Of a stretch of DNA of 38,008 bases, positions 33,699 to 38,008 are shown in pieces. Position 1 is the first letter of the stretch. Every line of letters begins with the position of its first letter. The DNA lies in contig CANRPW010000023.1 in the NCBI GenBank assembly GCA_947632615.1, positions 1 to 38,008 on the forward strand, written 5' to 3'. Below the pieces are notes generated by a model. The model did no database searches and was not told the DNA's origin. It saw only the letters and a list, made by a program, of their open reading frames with translations. The translations under genes were made by a program, and so were the position numbers. This stretch comes from an uncultured Clostridia bacterium (GTDB lineage Bacteria > Bacillota > Clostridia > Lachnospirales > CAG-274).

Positions 33699-35069
33699 TT
33701 ATTTCGTATTGTATGTACTGCTGTTTATTTTTACAGTGTCAACAAGAGAGCCGTTTTCATACACCTTTTTATAAAGATCATAAGATATAGTGCCGTCGGT
33801 CTGCCCTGTTTTTTCGTTGTAAAACTCCAGTGTTCTGCCGCTGTCGTGAGCCTCGTAGCCGATCACCTTAACAACAACTGCTCCGTTTTCTATATATGCT
33901 CTTAAAGCAACAGGATAGCCTGTGTTGTTTTTTATCTTAAGATCCTTCACATCACCTGCAAGAGTAGCATCATAGCCATAATCCAGATAGCCCACCTTTT
34001 TGGAGTGATTATATCTTTCTGCAATTTCAAGCTCAGCCTTTAATGCCGCATTATAAAGGGCGGAAGAAACCTGACATACTCCGCCGCCTATATCCTCAAC
34101 AAGTTTTCCGCCCACATAAGCCCCTGCGTACTTATAGCCGTTTGCTTCCGTAAAGGGAGACATAGCGGCATTTGCAGAAAAGGTTTCTCCGGGCATAATG
34201 ACAGAATTGTTTATTTTGTCACAAGCTACACCTAAATTGGTTATCCTGTCCTGATCCCCTCCGCCAAAGGCACTTGTAAAGCTGCCTATTTCAGAGCTTG
34301 TAAATTGAAGGTCCTCTTTTTTATATTTAGGCTCTATGTTTTCAACCAAAAGATTTATTTCAGCGCTTTTGCCTATAGGGAGAACCTCCTTTGTCATAGA
34401 AATCGCTCTGTCCCTGTCTACCTTATGGCCTGTTTTAGACTCCGTTACAGTGACATTGCCGTTGTTGTATTTGTAATCAGCATCTACCGCATCCGTGTCT
34501 ATATCCTTACATATAAGATCAACGCAAGCCTCGACCTTACTATCATCATATGTCCAGTTTGCATCAATATAATTTCCTCTGTCCTTGTTTTCCATTACAA
34601 TAGCATATCTTGAGTACAGATCAAGGCTTTCATCTCTGCCAAAGCTATACGCCTTGTCAACAGCCTCGTTAAGGTTGTATTCTACGCCAAGCTCTCTAAA
34701 TGTAAAGGTTCTGTTATAATTAAGGTTGTTATATTTGTAAGTTACGTCAAGGCTGTCAAGATTACCCAACACATGACTGTTAAGAAGAGCCAGCGCCTGA
34801 TCTTTAGTGAGTCCGCCAATATTAACATTTTCAACATATACATTTGTGTATATAGTATCTACATCAAGAACAGCCTTTATTTCAGCCTCTTCTCTTTCAG
34901 CTGCGAGCATTTTAAGCATAGTATCTTTGAAAATGAAAAAAACGGCAACCATTATAACAAGTAAAATAAAAGCTATACTGCAGATGATTATGGTTACTCT
35001 TGTTTTCTTTTTTTTATTATCAGAGACAGTGTCTGACTTATTTTCAATTATTTCATCTTCCTTACTCAT
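33699..35069 (-). CDS. VanW family protein
   Basis: 456-residue membrane-anchored envelope protein. Charged cytoplasmic N-terminus, one membrane helix (about 25-47), a peptidoglycan-binding-like domain (about 75-230), and a VanW domain (about 255-400) with SFTSAFGGGDQDRITNL, PGETFSANAAM and GGGVCQVSSALYNAAL. VanW proteins accompany cell-wall or antibiotic-resistance loci but their activity is unknown. GGGGG precedes the ATG. Probably co-transcribed with the small membrane peptide upstream and the AIR-synthase-like gene downstream. Confidence 0.9.
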   Translation of the reverse strand: MSKEDEIIENKSDTVSDNKKKKTRVTIIICSIAFILLVIMVAVFFIFKDTMLKMLAAEREEAEIKAVLDVDTIYTNVYVENVNIGGLTKDQALALLNSHVLGNLDSLDVTYKYNNLNYNRTFTFRELGVEYNLNEAVDKAYSFGRDESLDLYSRYAIVMENKDRGNYIDANWTYDDSKVEACVDLICKDIDTDAVDADYKYNNGNVTVTESKTGHKVDRDRAISMTKEVLPIGKSAEINLLVENIEPKYKKEDLQFTSSEIGSFTSAFGGGDQDRITNLGVACDKINNSVIMPGETFSANAAMSPFTEANGYKYAGAYVGGKLVEDIGGGVCQVSSALYNAALKAELEIAERYNHSKKVGYLDYGYDATLAGDVKDLKIKNNTGYPVALRAYIENGAVVVKVIGYEAHDSGRTLEFYNEKTGQTDGTISYDLYKKVYENGSLVDTVKINSSTYNTK

Positions 35070-35126
35070 TTAACTTTCCCCCAAAAAATATATTTAATTA
35101 TATGAAATAAATATTCTTAATATTTC

Positions 35127-35258
35127 TCAGAATTGACCAAATGCACCTAAATAACCTGCTGCAAACGGAGCCGCTATACTAAGTATCATTGCTATTATAA
35201 CTATAAACGCAACAATGCGTGCGATCTTTCTTCTTTGGTCTGAATTAAATCCTCTCAT
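35127..35258 (-). CDS. Small membrane protein, 43 residues
   Basis: Short gene with start 35258 and stop 35127. GGAGG lies nine bases before the ATG and a good promoter about 35 bases further up. The product has a basic N-terminus (DQRRKIARI), one strongly hydrophobic helix of about 17 residues, and a short polar end GAFGQF. Such Arg-anchored single-helix peptides occur in Firmicutes (for example DUF4044 or Prli42-like families); the resemblance is by eye only. It probably heads the operon with vanW, 57 bases downstream. Function unknown. Confidence 0.75.
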   Translation of the reverse strand: MRGFNSDQRRKIARIVAFIVIIAMILSIAAPFAAGYLGAFGQF

Positions 35259-35290
35259 AGGCGATTTCCTCCAAAAATATTTATATGTGA

Positions 35291-35319
35291 ATTATATCAT
35301 ATAAATTTAAAATGTGCAA
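35291..35319 (-). promoter_or_regulatory. Sigma-A promoter of the small membrane peptide-vanW operon
   Basis: On the minus strand TTGCAC (35319-35314), 17 bases, TATAAT (35296-35291), with TG one base before the -10. Confidence 0.8.
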
Positions 35320-35366
35320 TATAAAATAATTTTTTGGAAGCCTTATGCACAAGATATAATTATTGT

Positions 35367-35480
35367 GTTGCCCCGCTTTAAAAACCATCATAGATGGTTT
35401 TTAAAGGCGGACCGTCGGGGGCGATAAGCAGCGGCTCCTACGTCGCCGCTGCTTATCGCCCTTGCCGCAGTTTTATTGGC
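35367..35480 (-). repeat. Two-hairpin intergenic element, copy 9 (inverted, short)
   Basis: Leader on the minus strand at 35480-35465 (GCCAATAAAACTGCGG). H1 is the shortest of the family, 16 perfect bp (35419-35434 with 35446-35461), plus an 11-base apical part. H2 is AT-rich, 14 bp (35376-35389 with 35393-35406), extended by a bulged GC base. It lies exactly between two divergent promoters (35291-35319 and 35496-35524). Confidence 0.85.
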
Positions 35481-35495
35481 GAAAATCAAAACTTA

Positions 35496-35524
35496 TTGCC
35501 TCCAAAACATAAATATGATATAAT
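35496..35524 (+). promoter_or_regulatory. Sigma-A promoter of the AIM24 gene
   Basis: TTGCCT (35496-35501), 17 bases, TATAAT (35519-35524); AGGAGG follows about 16 bases later. Leader of about 25 bases. Confidence 0.8.
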
Positions 35525-35553
35525 GGAAATATCAAACAGATAGGAGGATAAAA

Positions 35554-36234
35554 ATGAAATACAAAATAACAGGAACGACTGTTCCCGCAGTTGAATTCAC
35601 TATGGAAAAGGGCGAAGCATTATATACCCAAAGCGGCGGTCTTGCATGGCAAACAAACGGTATAAATATGGAAACTAATATGAACGGCGGATTTATGAAG
35701 GGTATCGGCAGGCTGTTTGCAGGCGAATCTCTGTTCTTGGTTACATATACCGTAGAGGCTGATGAAGCTGAAATAGCTTTTTCATCTACTGTTCCGGGTT
35801 CTATCATACCTATTGATGTGGAACAAATGTCATACACTATTCAAAAGGGCTCATTTCTTGTTGCCCAACCCGGTGTTGAGGTAAAGACTGTTTTTAATAA
35901 AAAATTCGGCGCAGGTCTTTTTGGCGGTGAAGGCTTTATAATGCAGTCTGTAAGCGGAAAAGGCTTATGCTTTTTAGAGGTTGACGGAGATGTTGTAGAA
36001 AAAGAGCTTGCTCCCGGAGAGGTTTTAAAAGTAAGTACGGGAAATGTCGTAGCTTTTGAAAATTCTGTTCAATATGAGATCGAAACAGTAAAGGGTCTCG
36101 GAAACAAGCTTTTCGGCGGTGAAGGTATTTTTATGACAAAACTCACAGGCCCCGGAAAGGTAATACTTCAAACACAGAATTTTATGGATTTTGCATGGCG
36201 TATATTAAAATATATGCCCGCCCAACAGAAATAA
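35554..36234 (+). CDS. AIM24 family protein (TIGR00266-like)
   Basis: 226-residue beta-rich protein of the AIM24 family, cytoplasmic with no signal or membrane segment. Typical features: Gly-rich turns, GGLAWQTNGI, NGGFMKGIGRLFAGESLFLVTY, FLVAQPGVEV, KKFGAGLFGGEGFIMQ and a second LFGGEG repeat. The fold is a trimeric double beta-sandwich in solved relatives; the biochemical role is unknown. Strong ribosome site TAGGAGG, own promoter and own terminator make it a single-gene unit. Confidence 0.9.
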   Translation: MKYKITGTTVPAVEFTMEKGEALYTQSGGLAWQTNGINMETNMNGGFMKGIGRLFAGESLFLVTYTVEADEAEIAFSSTVPGSIIPIDVEQMSYTIQKGSFLVAQPGVEVKTVFNKKFGAGLFGGEGFIMQSVSGKGLCFLEVDGDVVEKELAPGEVLKVSTGNVVAFENSVQYEIETVKGLGNKLFGGEGIFMTKLTGPGKVILQTQNFMDFAWRILKYMPAQQK

Positions 36235-36239
36235 GCATT

Positions 36240-36274
36240 AAAAGGGAGTCTATATTTCAAGACTCCCCTTTTTT
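36240..36274 (+). terminator. Terminator between the convergent AIM24 and patB genes
   Basis: GGGAGTC (36244-36250) pairs with GACTCCC (36261-36267), followed on the plus strand by C and six T. A shorter T-run on the minus strand may also serve patB. Confidence 0.82.
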
Positions 36275-37457
36275 ATAAATTGTTTACAGCGTTTTTTAAT
36301 TGTTCGAGACCTTTTGTCAGCAGGCTTTTGGGGCAGGCAACATTTATTCTCTGAAAACCCTCTCCGGGCTTTCCGAAAATATTACCGCTGTCAAGCCACA
36401 GCCCTGCTTTATTAATAACAAGATCGTCTATTTCTTTGTGGCTTATTTTCAGTCCTCTGAAATCTATCCATACAAGATATGTGCCTTCCGTGTCTAAAAC
36501 CTTCAGCTTTGGTATGTTTTTTTCCACATACTCATTTATATATGCAATATTGTTTTTAACATAAGCAAGCATTGCTCTATACCATTCTTCACCGTAAGTA
36601 TAGGCAGCCTTACAAGCAGCAAGCCCTACTGCATTTATGTGTTCGCTTCCGCCTGCTTCTATTTCGTGTTCAAAGCGCTTTTTTAAGTCCTCGTTAGGTA
36701 TGAAAATGTTGGAAACCTGCAAACCGGCTATATTAAATGTTTTGCTTGGCGCCGTGGCAATAACAGAAATATTTTTATATTCTTCCTTAACATCGGCAAA
36801 AACTCTGTGCTTTCCCTTGTATACAAAATCGGAATGTATTTCGTCGCTGAAAACGGTTACGCCGTATTTTAAACAAATATCCCCCATTTGAACAAGCTCG
36901 TCCGCAGTAAATACTCTGCCTGTAGGGTTGTGTGGATTACACAATATAAACAGCTTGACATTTTCATTTTTAATTAGCCTTTCAAAATCCTCAATATCAA
37001 TGTTATATCTTCCCTCGTCATCAAGTATAAGTGTGTTATCAACTATTTTTCTTCCATTCTTACGTATAAGGTTTCCGAAAGGATAATAAACCGGCTGCTG
37101 TATAAGCACGCCGTCCCCCTCTTTGGTAAAAGCCTTTATAGCCATTGCTGCAGCAAAAACAACGCCGGGAGTTTTCACAAGCCAGCTTTCTTCAACCTCA
37201 AATCCGTGATGTGCTTTCATCCAGCGCTTGACAGCATTAAAATAGTCGCTTCCCGACTCGCTATAGCCGTATATGCCGTGCTCTGCTTGCTTTATAATTG
37301 CCTCTTGAATGTAAGAGGACACTTTGAAATCCATATCAGCTACCCAAAAAGGTAAAATGTCGGCAGACATTCCCCTTTTTTCGGCAAAATCATATTTAAT
37401 TGAATTTGTATTTTTTCTGTCTGTTATTTTATCAAAATCAAGATTGTTTTCTGCCAT
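36273..37457 (-). CDS. patB: PatB/MalY family PLP-dependent C-S lyase (aminotransferase fold)
   Basis: 394-residue fold-type I PLP enzyme of the MalY/PatB group, mostly cystathionine beta-lyases releasing a thiol or homocysteine, pyruvate and ammonia. Signatures: LPFWVADMDF at 35-44, HGIYGYS, ILCNPHNPTGRVF, VFSDEIHSDF, APSKTFNIAGLQ with the PLP lysine, and a conserved Arg in GFQRINVACP. Length is typical. AAGGAGG precedes the ATG. Aminotransferase activity on amino acids cannot be excluded. Its promoter's -35 box lies inside the first unit of the adjacent tandem repeat. Confidence 0.9.
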   Translation of the reverse strand: MAENNLDFDKITDRKNTNSIKYDFAEKRGMSADILPFWVADMDFKVSSYIQEAIIKQAEHGIYGYSESGSDYFNAVKRWMKAHHGFEVEESWLVKTPGVVFAAAMAIKAFTKEGDGVLIQQPVYYPFGNLIRKNGRKIVDNTLILDDEGRYNIDIEDFERLIKNENVKLFILCNPHNPTGRVFTADELVQMGDICLKYGVTVFSDEIHSDFVYKGKHRVFADVKEEYKNISVIATAPSKTFNIAGLQVSNIFIPNEDLKKRFEHEIEAGGSEHINAVGLAACKAAYTYGEEWYRAMLAYVKNNIAYINEYVEKNIPKLKVLDTEGTYLVWIDFRGLKISHKEIDDLVINKAGLWLDSGNIFGKPGEGFQRINVACPKSLLTKGLEQLKNAVNNL

Positions 37458-37480
37458 TTTAAGATACCTCCTTTTTCTGT

Positions 37481-37509
37481 ATTATAGCCGAATAATTAAG
37501 GTTTGTAAA
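37481..37509 (-). promoter_or_regulatory. Sigma-A promoter of patB
   Basis: On the minus strand TTTACA (37509-37504), 17 bases, TATAAT (37486-37481). The -35 overlaps the first bases of repeat unit 1 (starting 37502). Confidence 0.75.
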
Positions 37510-37582
37510 TATGCGGCGCAAAAGAATTTTGCGAGAAAAAAACTACACTTACGTATTATTATATTTTCGCCACTGCGGCACC

Positions 37583-37604
37583 GGGGTTGGGTGGGCGGGT
37601 GGGG
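37583..37604 (+). other. Candidate G-quadruplex motif, unit 1
   Basis: Five consecutive runs of three or four G separated by one- or two-base gaps within 22 bases, in an otherwise AT-rich region. It meets the canonical four-run G-quadruplex pattern on the plus strand. Confidence 0.75.
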
Positions 37605-37797
37605 TTTTGAAGGCTTGCGTACCGCCGATGTAATAACAAACCATCTATGGATATGCACCAAGCCGGAGGATATTTAAGGCTTGCGTACCGCCCCAAACAG
37701 TAAGCAGTAAATAAGGTATTTGTAAATATGCGGCGCAAAAGAATTTTGCGAAAAAAACTACACTTGCGTATTATTATATTTTCACCACTGCGGCACC

Positions 37798-37819
37798 GGG
37801 GTTGGGTGGGCGGGTGGGG
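37798..37819 (+). other. Candidate G-quadruplex motif, unit 2
   Basis: Identical 22-base G-run cluster in the second repeat unit, although the flanks carry substitutions. Confidence 0.75.
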
Positions 37820-38008
37820 TTTTGAAGGCATGCGTACCGCCGATGTAATAACAAACCATCTATGGATATGCACCAAGCCGGAGGATATTTAAGGCTTGCG
37901 TATCACCCCAAATAATAAGCAGTAAAAAAGTGTTTGTAAATATGCGGCGCAAAAGAATTTTGCGAGAAAAAAACTACACTTACGTATTATTATATTTTCG
38001 CCACTGCG

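Larger units (their letters stand above)
37502..38008. repeat. Tandem array of about 215-bp non-coding units (at least 2.4 copies, runs off the window)
   Basis: Unit 1 is 37502-37718 (217 bp), unit 2 is 37719-37932 (214 bp), unit 3 starts at 37933 and is cut by the window end. Units are nearly identical, with scattered substitutions and small indels. Each contains a hairpin (CGCAAAA-GAA-TTTTGCG), an AT-rich stretch, a G-run cluster and, about 66 bases apart, two copies of AAGGCTTGCGTACCGCC (37610-37626 and 37676-37692 in unit 1; one or more changes in unit 2). Reading frames across it have no ribosome sites and mirror the repeat. No further gene is seen in 37458-38008. Confidence 0.93.

Noticed and set aside
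5798..35480. Hairpin elements as assembly or library artefacts
   Set aside because: Arms differ between copies, a second independent hairpin and a leader recur in order, and pairs of copies show matched substitutions.
37559..37876. 105-codon minus-strand frame across the tandem array
   Set aside because: The translation simply repeats with the DNA unit; no ribosome site and no coding bias.
37502..38008. CRISPR array
   Set aside because: Units are about 215 bp with near-identical sequence throughout, so there are no short repeats alternating with unique spacers, and no cas genes are present.

Overview
The window looks like chromosomal DNA of a low-GC, spore-lineage anaerobic Firmicute (class Clostridia). 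The reasons are AGGAGG-type ribosome sites, heavy use of ATA and AGA codons, GTG/TTG starts, a sigH-rae1-rlmB-mrnC-cysS-ispF cluster, DivIVA, VanW, DUF5711 and YkvI family genes, and a large secreted pectate lyase. The pectate lyase suggests a plant-polysaccharide-degrading gut bacterium; Monoglobus-like organisms are one candidate, but the species cannot be fixed from this window.

Layout, left to right. 1-2995 (-): 5'-proximal part of a modular PL1 pectate lyase running off the left edge. 3170-3679 (-): DivIVA protein. 3780-5672 (+): tadA, thiD and a HAD phosphatase. 5957-9634 (-): operon of a YdiB-type quinate/shikimate dehydrogenase and a complete TRAP transporter (dctQ, dctM, dctP). 9959-11392 (-): pyruvate kinase. 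11611-12210 (-): cytidylate-kinase-like protein. 12447-13799 (-): ArsB/NhaD-type ion transporter. 14009-17970 (-): operon ykvI, DUF5711, cvpA-like, yigZ. 18588-23515 (+): a 1302-residue secreted NlpC/P60 plus 5'-nucleotidase fusion, then a PAP2 phosphatase. 23740-27835 (-): MarR regulator and a heterodimeric ABC exporter. 28091-32411 (-): ispF, cysS, mrnC, rlmB, rae1, sigH. 32685-35258 (-): a 43-residue membrane peptide, VanW and an AIR-synthase-like protein. 35554-36234 (+): AIM24 protein. 36273-37457 (-): PatB-type C-S lyase. 37502-38008: a tandem array of about 215-bp non-coding units.

The most unusual feature is a family of nine two-hairpin intergenic elements at about 5.8, 9.8, 12.3, 18.1, 18.3, 23.7, 28.0, 32.6 and 35.4 kb. 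Each has a 16-nt leader like GCCGACAAAACTGCGG (degraded in two copies), a long hairpin H1 (16 to 44 bp arms, mostly perfect, 3-11 nt loop), a short CCCGCGG-like link, and a second hairpin H2 (14 to 25 bp). The base of H1 is conserved (GGGGCRA) while the tip differs between copies, yet the two arms remain complementary. Every copy sits at a boundary between transcription units, six of them within 50 bp of a stop codon, and none lies inside an operon. I do not recognise the family. Possible roles are bidirectional terminator or insulator, RNase III substrate, or REP-like mobile palindrome.

Most transcription units have a readable sigma-A promoter with a 17-bp spacer. These mark unit boundaries and show that element copies often lie directly next to promoters or ribosome binding sites.
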